Position numbers and translations under genes: made by a program. DNA of 8,296 nucleotides from Clostridiales bacterium UBA6388 (GTDB lineage: Bacteria; Bacillota; Clostridia; Oscillospirales; Oscillospiraceae): positions 1 through 8,296 of the forward strand of contig DJQK01000020.1 in the NCBI GenBank assembly GCA_002437575.1, in the 5' to 3' direction. Positions 1 through 6,875 of this stretch are shown here, in pieces. The notes beneath the pieces were generated by a model. That model did no database searches and was not told where the DNA came from. It saw nothing but the letters and a program-made list of their open reading frames with translations. The first letter of the stretch is position 1; each line of letters begins with the position of its first letter.

Positions 1-1411
1 GGTAAGCGATCTTGGCGGGCTTGAGCACAGCCTCGACCTTGTACTTGCTCAGAAGCTTGGCCATCAGGACGGACAGCTGCATATCGCCGGCGCCGGAGAT
101 GATGAGCTCCTTGGTCTCGGGATCGTTGCCGTAGGTGAAGGAAGCGTCTTCCTCGTTCAGCTTCACAAGGCCGGCCGCGATCTTATCTTCCGTGCCCTTG
201 ACCTTGGCGTAGATCGCCATCTTGTACATGGGCTCGTCGTACTTCATGGGCGCGATCGTCACGGTCTTGCCGGCCAGGCCCAGGGTATCGCCGGTCTTGA
301 CGGAGGCGAGCTTCGTGAACACACCGATGTCGCCGCAGCAGATCTTGGAGGTCTTGACGTTGTCCTTGCCCTTCGGGAAGAACATATTGCCGAGCTTTTC
401 CGTGTCGCCGGTCCTGGCGTTGACGAAGGACATGGTGTCCTCAACGTCGCCGGAGATGACCTTGAAGTAGGAATTCTTGCCGTACTGGTCGGCGATGGTA
501 TTGAACACGAAGACCATGGGGCTGCCGTTGGGATCGACCTTGAACTCCTTCGCAGCATCGTCCACGATCTGGGTCATGGGCTTTCCTTCGAGGGGGTTGG
601 GCGCGAACTTGACGAGGTTTGCCAGAAGGTTCGTCGTGCCGAGGCCGGTGTAGGCGCAGCCGCAGAACACGGGCGTGACGCTCCGGTCGCGGATACCGGC
701 CTTGATGCCGGTCATGAGCTCTTCGGCGGTAAACGGCTCTTCCATGAAGAACTTCTCCATGAGCGCTTCGTCGGTCTCAGCGACCTGCTCGTTGAGCTCT
801 GCCATGTACTCTTCGATCTTCTCTTCGGCCTCAGCAGGAAGCGCGATCTCCTTGCCGGTCTCGTCATAGGCCTTCTTTTCGATCAGGTCGACGATGCCCA
901 CGGCCTGCTCGCCCTTGAGAATGGGGAAGGTGAACGGAATGACGGACGCGCCGAACATTTCGCGCAGGCTGTCAAAGACGTTAAAGAAGTTCGCGTGCTC
1001 CTCGTCGAGTTTGGAGATGTAGAACATCGCCGGAAGGCCGGCCTTTGCAAGGTACTTCCAGCCCTTTTCGGTGCCGACGCCGATGCCGCTCTTGGCGGTC
1101 AGGCAGATGATGCCGGCGTCGGAAACGCGCAGGGACTGCACGATCTGGCCTGCGAAGTCGAAGTAGCCGGGGTTGTCGAGGACGTTGATCTTGCACTTGT
1201 TATATTCCACCGGGATCACCGACGTCGAGATGGAATACTGGCGCTTCTTCTCTTCGTCGTCGAAGTCGGAAACGGTCGTGCCGTCGGCACGCTTGCCAAG
1301 ACGCGTGATGGCCTTGGTCGTAAAGAGCATACTTTCGCACAGCGCGGACTTGCCGTCGCCGCCGTGGCCCAGCAGGCAGATGTTGCGAATGTCATTGGCA
1401 GTATAGCCCAT
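1..1411 (-). CDS. Elongation factor G-like GTPase (EF-G paralogue), C-terminal part beyond the window
   Basis: The visible 470 residues match the EF-G fold. The GTPase domain comes first: P-loop GHGGDGKS at 15-22, switch I region with EEKKRQYSIS near 53-62, G3 motif DNPGY at 79-83, G4 motif SKLD at 133-136 and a G5-like CGCA at 250-253. A domain II beta-barrel follows (about 295-385), then the start of domain III (from about 395, with SGAGDMQLS near 439-447). True EF-G has DTPGH and NKMD. A Tyr in place of the catalytic His, and a relaxed G4 motif, are typical of the EF-G-like/EF-G2 branch, so this is probably not the main translocase. Its role is unsettled; ribosome-associated GTPase activity is the family expectation. 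ATG 1411 is preceded by GAAAGGAG 11-12 bases upstream. It is transcribed from its own promoter and runs off the left edge, so domains IV-V cannot be judged. Confidence 0.93.
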   Translation of the reverse strand, partial: MGYTANDIRNICLLGHGGDGKSALCESMLFTTKAITRLGKRADGTTVSDFDDEEKKRQYSISTSVIPVEYNKCKINVLDNPGYFDFAGQIVQSLRVSDAGIICLTAKSGIGVGTEKGWKYLAKAGLPAMFYISKLDEEHANFFNVFDSLREMFGASVIPFTFPILKGEQAVGIVDLIEKKAYDETGKEIALPAEAEEKIEEYMAELNEQVAETDEALMEKFFMEEPFTAEELMTGIKAGIRDRSVTPVFCGCAYTGLGTTNLLANLVKFAPNPLEGKPMTQIVDDAAKEFKVDPNGSPMVFVFNTIADQYGKNSYFKVISGDVEDTMSFVNARTGDTEKLGNMFFPKGKDNVKTSKICCGDIGVFTKLASVKTGDTLGLAGKTVTIAPMKYDEPMYKMAIYAKVKGTEDKIAAGLVKLNEEDASFTYGNDPETKELIISGAGDMQLSVLMAKLLSKYKVEAVLKPAKIAY

Positions 1412-1504
1412 AGTCAAATTTTCTCCTTTCTACGGCCCGGCACGTCTGACACACACGCGCACCGAACCCTCGGCAGTTCACTTTTCAGCCGACTCTTAAA
1501 TTTA

Positions 1505-1533
1505 ATTATATACGAATCTTCAGAAGATTGCAA
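1505..1533 (-). promoter_or_regulatory. Sigma-A-type promoter of the EF-G-like gene
   Basis: Read on the minus strand, TTGCAA (1533-1528) is followed by a 17-bp spacer and a perfect TATAAT (1510-1505). The predicted transcription start is near 1498, giving a leader of about 87 nt. The -35 box matches the consensus at four of six positions. The spacer is almost filled by a palindrome, listed separately. Confidence 0.75.
1515..1529. repeat. 15-bp perfect palindrome inside a promoter spacer, possible operator
   Basis: AATCTTC-A-GAAGATT is a perfect inverted repeat with 7-bp arms and one central base. It lies between the -35 and -10 boxes of the EF-G-like gene's promoter and overlaps the -35 by two bases. 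A protein bound there would block RNA polymerase. The regulator is unknown, and the match to an operator is positional inference only. Confidence 0.4.
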
Positions 1534-1571
1534 TTACTATCTTGTGCAAACGGATAAATTTCCCGCGCATT

Positions 1572-3734
1572 TCAGCTCCGTGCCGCCATTGAGGTGATCA
1601 GAACCTCGGGAAGCAGCCACAGCAGCGTGTATAAAAGCAGGTTCCACGCCGAAACGGCCAGCGTCGAGCCGATGAACGTCAGGAAAAACAGCACAAGAAG
1701 CCCCATCACGCTTCCCGCGATCGAAACGGCGATGGCCGCAATGGCAGCGCCTCTTGCCGTTCTTGCGCCCGCGACGGCAGAAGAGAAGCACAAAAAGCTC
1801 TTCCTTGCCAGTAAAGCGCCCTGCTTTGCCTCGTGCACCGCGTCCGGCGACGACAGCCGCGCCCGCTCTTCGACCGTCGGGAACTCGATGCGGTCGGGGG
1901 ATAATTTGTACCGGTGCTTGAGAAACTGCGGCGTGATCATAAAATCGCGCGTGGCCAAAATCGGCGTCAGCCCCGTGCAGCGGGCCAGCGCCTGCAGCGC
2001 GGCTTTTACATTCGTCGCCGGTGCATAGGAAAGCGCGAACACCGCGGCGAGCTCGCCGTTGACCGATAAATACACCGCCTGCTTGACTCTCGCGCCCTCG
2101 GGCATATGCACGCGCATGAGCTTCATAAAGCCCAAAGATCCCATTAAGATCACGTCGCCGCGAATTTCCGCGCCGAGGCCGCCGCCTTCGTAGCGCCGGA
2201 AGGTATCGACGCCGTAGTGCCGGCCGTTCTGGTTGTGCATCATCTCGTCAAAGAGCGGCGCTAAACCGCTTCCCGCCGTCTGCACCACGGCGTTGGCAAA
2301 GCCGATGATCTGGCTGACCGAGCGGTCGGAGTAGATCTTCATGCCGTTGAGCGTGACGTTCTGCGGCGGAAACAGGTCCGCGTCTTCAATGGCAATGCCG
2401 CATTCGCCGCCGAGGACTCTGGCTCCGTACCAGCCGCCCACGGCCGCACCCGCGCGGGAGAGCTTTCTTGCCTGCGCGGCAAAGGGCCGCGAAAAGCTCA
2501 GGAAAATGCCCGCCGGGAAGCTTGCGATCATCAAGGCCGTCCACGCCCATAGGAAGCTGTCTTCGGCCTGGAGCATACTCAAAACCGCAAGGCCCAGCGT
2601 CAAAACCGTCAAAACCGGCGTATAAATGCGCATGATGCGGCTTCCGGCGTCGGGAATTTCGAGCTCGCGGAGGAACTCTTCCTCATTTCCTTCGCTTCTG
2701 AAAATGCAGTCCTCGCCGTGCCACGCCTTTTCCTCGCGCACCGCGGCGTAGGGCTCGTGCATCGAGCACGCGGCCTTGAGCGTGCGTAATTTCGCGAGGT
2801 TCATTGCGCTTTCGCCGAACAGCGCCGCCGTCAGCTGCACGCAGACCGCCGGGCAGAACGGCACGCGGCCGGAGCGGACGGCCAGCACGCCGTCCACAAG
2901 GCACACAAGTGTCAGAACCGTCAGCATACTCGCGTGGTCAAAGCGCAGCTTCAGAACGGCTCGCACGCCGCGCAGTAAAACGTCCCAGGCCAAAAATGCC
3001 TGTAGTATCATTATAATAAGGAGCAGCCGCGAAAAAGCTTCTGCGTTCGCGGTAAAATCGTAGCTTCCGAGAGGAAAGCTTGACAAATACGCCATTGCGC
3101 CCGCCGCGATCGAAAGAAGCAGGCTCATGAGCAGCCGCAGCCGCTGAAAAGACCCTCTGGCGTAAAATTCGTACCCCGCGCGAAGGTCGGAAAAGACCCG
3201 CTCTGGCTGCTCTTTTCGGCGCTCGGCGCGCCGGGCCTGCCGCTTCTGATGGCGCTCGAGCTGCCTGCGGCGTTTCTGTGCTTCCTGCTCGGCGCGTTTT
3301 TTGCGCTTTTCGGCCTTTTTCGCCTCGCGCGGATCGTCTGGCACGACCTCGGGGTCGGGCTCGGCCTGATAGGTCCAGATCTTCGGCTTTTCTTCATCTG
3401 GCGGCTGTTCGTCCCTGATGGGCGTAAAGCGGATGGTCTGGCCCTTGAAATCCGCGGGGTTTTTGGGCGGCTTCGGCTCCTTTGCCGGCTCTCCGCGCAC
3501 CTGCGCAGACGCCGGGAAGCGGACGATCCTGGTCTGCGCTTCGTCCTGCGCGGGCGTTTTTTCCGGTTCCGGCGAAGGCGCGTCCGGTTCGGGTGCTTTT
3601 TCGGCGGGCGCTTCTTTTTTGCTCCAGCCGCCGAATTCGTTCATGATATCCTCGAGGGAATACTCCTCCTGCGCAGCCGCAGCATCTTCGATATGCAGTT
3701 GTTCGTTCGTCTGATCCTGCGATTGCCTGCTCAT
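1572..3734 (-). CDS. Eight-helix membrane protein resembling a catalytically dead P1B-type ATPase
   Basis: This 720-residue protein starts at ATG 3734, with AGGAG six bases upstream. Residues 1-132 are an acidic, Pro-rich, low-complexity tail with YSLEDIMNEFGGW at 25-37. Residues 133-178 are very rich in Lys/Arg and probably helical. Hydrophobic segments lie near 201-221, 234-254, 269-287, 292-308, 370-389, 393-413, 661-689 and 692-714. A soluble region of about 240 residues sits between the sixth and seventh. This spacing matches heavy-metal P-type ATPases. Residues 505-580 also read like the end of the nucleotide-binding domain and the segment after it (GAEIRGDVILMGS, then VYLSVNGELAAVFALSYAP). 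The active residues are gone: FPAG (406-409) stands where CPC is expected, EDADLF (450-455) where DKTGT is expected, ATRD (594-597) where TGD is expected, and no GDGxND is present. Ion pumping is therefore unlikely. A regulatory or scaffold role is inference. It lies 12 bp downstream of the SpoU methyltransferase. Confidence 0.85.
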   Translation of the reverse strand: MSRQSQDQTNEQLHIEDAAAAQEEYSLEDIMNEFGGWSKKEAPAEKAPEPDAPSPEPEKTPAQDEAQTRIVRFPASAQVRGEPAKEPKPPKNPADFKGQTIRFTPIRDEQPPDEEKPKIWTYQAEPDPEVVPDDPREAKKAEKRKKRAEQEAQKRRRQLERHQKRQARRAERRKEQPERVFSDLRAGYEFYARGSFQRLRLLMSLLLSIAAGAMAYLSSFPLGSYDFTANAEAFSRLLLIIMILQAFLAWDVLLRGVRAVLKLRFDHASMLTVLTLVCLVDGVLAVRSGRVPFCPAVCVQLTAALFGESAMNLAKLRTLKAACSMHEPYAAVREEKAWHGEDCIFRSEGNEEEFLRELEIPDAGSRIMRIYTPVLTVLTLGLAVLSMLQAEDSFLWAWTALMIASFPAGIFLSFSRPFAAQARKLSRAGAAVGGWYGARVLGGECGIAIEDADLFPPQNVTLNGMKIYSDRSVSQIIGFANAVVQTAGSGLAPLFDEMMHNQNGRHYGVDTFRRYEGGGLGAEIRGDVILMGSLGFMKLMRVHMPEGARVKQAVYLSVNGELAAVFALSYAPATNVKAALQALARCTGLTPILATRDFMITPQFLKHRYKLSPDRIEFPTVEERARLSSPDAVHEAKQGALLARKSFLCFSSAVAGARTARGAAIAAIAVSIAGSVMGLLVLFFLTFIGSTLAVSAWNLLLYTLLWLLPEVLITSMAARS

Positions 3735-3746
3735 GCGCGTCTCCTG

Positions 3747-4577
3747 TCAGTTTGCTCTCTGCCGCACGGCCTCATACAGCATGATCGCCGCTGCGGCCGA
3801 GGCGTTGAGGGATGAAATGCTGCCCTTCATGGGAATACTGACCTTGAAGTCGCAGCGCTCGGAAACAAGGCGGCTCATGCCCTGTCCTTCGTTTCCGATG
3901 ACGATGGCCGCCGGGCCCTTGAGATCGGCCTTGTAAAGGCTCGTGTCGCCCTCCGCCGCCGTGCCGCAGACCCAGACGCCCGCTTTTTTGAGGGTGTCGA
4001 TGGCCGCAGCAATGTTGGCCACGCGCGCGACCGGCAGATACTCCAGCGCACCTGCCGACGCTTTTCCGACGACTGCCGTCAGCCCCACGCTTCTTCTTTT
4101 CGGGATGATGACGCCATGCGCGCCCGCGCACTCGGCCGTTCTTATGATCGCGCCGAGGTTGTGGGGATCGGACAGCTCGTCGCAGATGACGATGAGCGGA
4201 TTTTCGCCCGCGCCGGCGGCTTTTTGCAGAATGTCGTCGATCGAGGCATACGCGTGCGCCGCGACCATTGCGATGACGCCCTGATGGGCTCCCGTGGCGG
4301 ACATAAGATCGAGCTTTCTCCGGTCCGTCGGCACAACGACCGCGCCCGCCTGCTTTGCCATCGCGCAGATCCGGGCCAGCGCCTTATCGGTATCGCCGTC
4401 CGCGACAAAGAGCTTATCGATCGTCCGGCCCGCGGAAAGGGCCTCTGTAACGGCATTTCTGCCCTCTAACATATTCTCCCGCGCATCGTCGCTCTCGCGG
4501 CGGGGCTCCGGCTTCCGGCTGTCTCTTCGGAAGGGCTTTTTCTCGCGCCCCGGCTTGTAGTCTCTTTTTTCGTCCAT
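3747..4577 (-). CDS. rlmB: SpoU/TrmH-family RNA 2'-O-ribose methyltransferase, RlmB-like
   Basis: The 276-residue protein would use S-adenosylmethionine to methylate a ribose 2'-OH. RlmB of this family modifies a Gm site in the 23S rRNA peptidyl-transferase region. After a basic, disordered N-terminal tail (1-34) comes the substrate-binding domain (about 36-110, starting MLEGRNAV). The knotted SPOUT catalytic domain carries all three family motifs: DELSDPHNLGAIIR (133-146), with the conserved Asn and Arg; IVIGNEGQGM (225-234); and SIPMKGSISSLNAS (247-260). I chose ATG 4577 because GGAGAG lies four bases upstream. An in-frame ATG at 4622 has no ribosome binding site and lies only about 12 nt from the predicted transcript start. 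It is the first gene of a probable operon with the pseudo-ATPase. The exact rRNA target cannot be read from sequence; TrmH-type tRNA methylation is the alternative. Confidence 0.92.
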   Translation of the reverse strand: MDEKRDYKPGREKKPFRRDSRKPEPRRESDDARENMLEGRNAVTEALSAGRTIDKLFVADGDTDKALARICAMAKQAGAVVVPTDRRKLDLMSATGAHQGVIAMVAAHAYASIDDILQKAAGAGENPLIVICDELSDPHNLGAIIRTAECAGAHGVIIPKRRSVGLTAVVGKASAGALEYLPVARVANIAAAIDTLKKAGVWVCGTAAEGDTSLYKADLKGPAAIVIGNEGQGMSRLVSERCDFKVSIPMKGSISSLNASAAAAIMLYEAVRQRAN

Positions 4578-4640
4578 TTGTCTCTCCAATTCGGAGCCAT
4601 AAAAATGCGCACACGGCTCCATTAAAATGATCCAACATAC

Positions 4641-4669
4641 ATTATATCAGTTCTGCCTCTCAGACACAA
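4641..4669 (-). promoter_or_regulatory. Promoter of the methyltransferase/pseudo-ATPase operon
   Basis: On the minus strand, TTGTGT (4669-4664), a 17-bp spacer and a perfect TATAAT (4646-4641) predict a start near 4634 and a leader of about 57 nt to ATG 4577. The -35 box is weak (three of six consensus bases), so recognition would rest mainly on the -10. Confidence 0.6.
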
Positions 4670-4724
4670 CCATAAATCCGCAGGAAATTCACAGAAAATT
4701 TACCGTTCGAAAAAATCCGGATTC

Positions 4725-4753
4725 TTGTAAAACCGATGCGCTTGTGTTAAGAT
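4725..4753 (+). promoter_or_regulatory. Promoter of ftsH
   Basis: TTGTAA (4725-4730), a 17-bp spacer and TAAGAT (4748-4753) are visible. A TG one base upstream of the -10 makes it an extended -10 element. The predicted start near 4760 gives a leader of about 35 nt to the TTG start at 4795. It lies back to back with the minus-strand promoter; the two -35 boxes are about 55 bp apart. Confidence 0.55.
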
Positions 4754-4783
4754 GTTCAAAACGCAAATTCCCCAACAGAAAGC

Positions 4784-4797
4784 AGGTGCTGTATTTG
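4784..4797 (+). promoter_or_regulatory. ftsH: Ribosome binding site and TTG start of ftsH
   Basis: AGCAGG (AGG at 4784-4786) lies eight bases before TTG 4795. This decides the start. The frame stays open upstream to an ATG at 4627, but that extension (MIQHTLYQFC...) crosses the proposed promoter, lacks a Shine-Dalgarno sequence and does not resemble FtsH. Confidence 0.65.
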
Positions 4798-6786
4798 AGT
4801 AACGATCCCAACCGCCGCAAGCCGAACAAGCCCCATCCCGGCGGCGACGATGAAAACAAAAAGGCGCGGCGGATCGTCATACTGATCGTCGCGGCGCTGA
4901 TCGCAACGCTGCTGATCAATTCCCTCTACACGACCATCTCCAACGCCTATCTCACCGAGATCACCTACACCGAGTTCAAAGAGCTTTTGACATCCGGCAA
5001 GATCAGCGAGGTCGAGTTCCAGTCGGACGACCGCATCGTCATCCTGACCAAGGAAGAAGCCGAACGGCCCAAGAGCCAGCAAAGGTTCTACTACACCGGT
5101 CTCATTCCCAATCAGGAGACCACAGACTTAACGAAGCAGCTGGAGGCCGCAGGCGTCAAGTATAACCGCGCCCTTCCCGAAGAGGTCAGCCCCATTGTGT
5201 CGTTCCTCGTCTCGTGGGTCCTTCCGGTGGTGTTCATGTACGCCCTTTTCTCGCTTCTTATGCGCGGCATGACGAAGAAGATGGGCGGCGGTTTCGGCTC
5301 GATCGGCGAGAGCAAGGCGAAGGTCTACATGGAAAAGCAGACCGGCGTCACCTTCGCGGACGTCGCCGGTCAGGACGAGGCGAAGGAATCTCTCGTTGAG
5401 ATCATCGACTTCCTCCACAACCCGCAGAAATATACCGCCATCGGCGCAAAGCTCCCGAAGGGCGCGCTTCTGGTCGGCTCTCCCGGCACGGGCAAGACGC
5501 TGCTTGCAAAGGCTGTGGCCGGTGAGGCGAACGTGCCGTTCTTCTCCATTTCGGGCTCTGACTTTGTGGAAATGTTCGTCGGCGTGGGCGCAAGCCGCGT
5601 GCGAGACCTCTTCCAGCAGGCGGCAAAGGTCGCCCCGGCCATCATCTTTATCGACGAAATTGACGCCATCGGCAGGACAAGAGACTCCAAATTCGGCGGC
5701 AACGACGAGCGTGAGCAGACTTTGAACCAGCTGCTGGCCGAGATCGACGGCTTTGACTCGAGTAAGGGCGTCGTCATCCTCGCAGCCACGAACCGGCCCG
5801 AAATTCTCGACAAGGCGCTTTTGCGCGCGGGCCGCTTTGACCGGCGCATCATCGTCGACCGGCCGAACTTGCAGGGCCGGTACCAGACGCTCCGCGTCCA
5901 CACGAAAAACATCAAGCTGGCAGAGGACGTCGATCTTCACAAGATCGCGCAGGCCACGGCCGGCGCAGTCGGCGCGGATCTTGCGAACCTGGTCAACGAA
6001 GCGGCCCTTCGCGCCGTGCGGCAGGGACGAAAGGCCGTCAACCAGCAGGATCTGCTGGCGTCTTTCGAGGTTGTCATCGCCGGCACGGAGAAAAAGGGCA
6101 CGGTGCTGACCGACATGGAAAAGCGCATTGTCTCTTATCACGAGGTCGGCCACGCGCTGGTCGCCGCGCTGCAGAAGCACACGCAGCCGGTGTCGAAGAT
6201 CACCATCGTCCCGCACACCTCCGGCGCACTCGGCTACACCATGCAGACGCCCGAGGAAGAAAAGTTCCTCTCCAGCCGCGAAGAGCTTCTTGTCGAGCTT
6301 CAGACGCTTCTGGGCGGCCGCGCCGCCGAGCAGATCGTCTTCGGCATCGCAACGACAGGCGCATCCAACGACATTGAACGGGCCACCGAGCTTGCCCGCA
6401 AAATGGTCACGCAGTACGGCATGAGCGAAAAATTTGGCCTCATGGCGCTTTCCACCGTGTCCAATCCGTATCTCGACGGCAGCACGATGATGAACTGCGC
6501 CGACGAGACGGCCTTTGCTGCGGACTCCGAGATCCAGAAGCTTCTGGAAAGCTGCTTTGACAAGGCAAAGGCAATTCTGCGCGAGCACCGCGAGCTTCTC
6601 GACGAGGTCGCCTTGTATCTTCTTCAGAAGGAGACCATCACCGGCGACGAGCTCATGACCTACGTGAACGCGGAAAAAGGACGCCTCGAAGCGCCCGCCG
6701 CGCAGGAAACCGGATCCGAGCCCGACGCCGAAACCGCGTCTGAGCAGCCGGAAGCACCGTCCGACGCGCCGTCCGCAGACGCGTAA
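4795..6786 (+). CDS. ftsH: ATP-dependent zinc metalloprotease FtsH
   Basis: FtsH is a membrane-anchored hexameric AAA+ protease that extracts and degrades damaged membrane proteins and some short-lived cytoplasmic regulators. From the TTG start it is 663 residues, the usual length. Order of parts: a polar basic N-terminus; helix 1 (27-44); an extracytoplasmic domain of about 85 residues; helix 2 (133-156); the AAA+ domain, with Walker A GSPGTGKT (228-235), pore loop MFVG (260-263), Walker B IIFIDEID (283-290) and second region of homology 331-351 with arginine fingers R344 and R347; and the protease domain, with HEVGH (449-453) as zinc ligands and base and Asp526 as the likely third ligand. 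The acidic tail (about 631-663) looks disordered. Walker A has Ser where Pro is commoner, and the zinc motif has Val where Ala is commoner; all catalytic residues are intact. Usual Firmicute neighbours (tilS, hpt) are absent here, so a paralogue elsewhere is possible. Confidence 0.97.
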   Translation: MSNDPNRRKPNKPHPGGDDENKKARRIVILIVAALIATLLINSLYTTISNAYLTEITYTEFKELLTSGKISEVEFQSDDRIVILTKEEAERPKSQQRFYYTGLIPNQETTDLTKQLEAAGVKYNRALPEEVSPIVSFLVSWVLPVVFMYALFSLLMRGMTKKMGGGFGSIGESKAKVYMEKQTGVTFADVAGQDEAKESLVEIIDFLHNPQKYTAIGAKLPKGALLVGSPGTGKTLLAKAVAGEANVPFFSISGSDFVEMFVGVGASRVRDLFQQAAKVAPAIIFIDEIDAIGRTRDSKFGGNDEREQTLNQLLAEIDGFDSSKGVVILAATNRPEILDKALLRAGRFDRRIIVDRPNLQGRYQTLRVHTKNIKLAEDVDLHKIAQATAGAVGADLANLVNEAALRAVRQGRKAVNQQDLLASFEVVIAGTEKKGTVLTDMEKRIVSYHEVGHALVAALQKHTQPVSKITIVPHTSGALGYTMQTPEEEKFLSSREELLVELQTLLGGRAAEQIVFGIATTGASNDIERATELARKMVTQYGMSEKFGLMALSTVSNPYLDGSTMMNCADETAFAADSEIQKLLESCFDKAKAILREHRELLDEVALYLLQKETITGDELMTYVNAEKGRLEAPAAQETGSEPDAETASEQPEAPSDAPSADA

Positions 6787-6800
6787 AATGCCCGCACCCC

Positions 6801-6831
6801 ATCCGCGCAGCGTCCCGCTGCGCGGATTTTT
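6801..6831 (+). terminator. Rho-independent terminator after ftsH
   Basis: A perfect 12-bp GC-rich stem (6801-6812 with 6816-6827) has a three-base loop and is followed by a T-run at 6827-6831. It starts 14 bp after the ftsH stop codon and should end most ftsH transcripts before the downstream channel gene. Confidence 0.85.
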
Positions 6832-6859
6832 CCGGAGCACACGACCCAAAATTGGAAAC

Positions 6860-6875
6860 GGAGGAAAAATTTTTG
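6860..6875 (+). promoter_or_regulatory. mscS: Ribosome binding site and TTG start of the mscS-type gene
   Basis: GGAGG (6860-6864) lies eight bases before TTG 6873. The ribosome binding site is located inside any reading that begins at the earlier in-frame TTG 6852, which has no such site of its own, so 6873 is the better start. Confidence 0.75.

Noticed and set aside
995..1597. A 200-codon plus-strand frame opposite the EF-G-like gene
   Set aside because: It is the shadow of the minus-strand GTPase gene, continues through that gene's promoter and shows no recognisable domain.
3249..3815. A 188-codon plus-strand frame opposite the pseudo-ATPase N-terminus
   Set aside because: It is the complement of the Lys/Arg- and Pro/Glu-rich tail, which yields a Leu/Phe/Arg-rich artefact; it also crosses an operon junction on the other strand.
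4578..4622. A longer methyltransferase start at ATG 4622
   Set aside because: No Shine-Dalgarno sequence and almost no leader after the predicted transcript start. ATG 4577 has GGAGAG in good position.
4627..4794. A 56-residue N-terminal extension of FtsH from ATG 4627
   Set aside because: It would start before the proposed promoter, has no ribosome binding site, and its sequence is unlike any FtsH N-terminus. TTG 4795 has AGG at eight bases.
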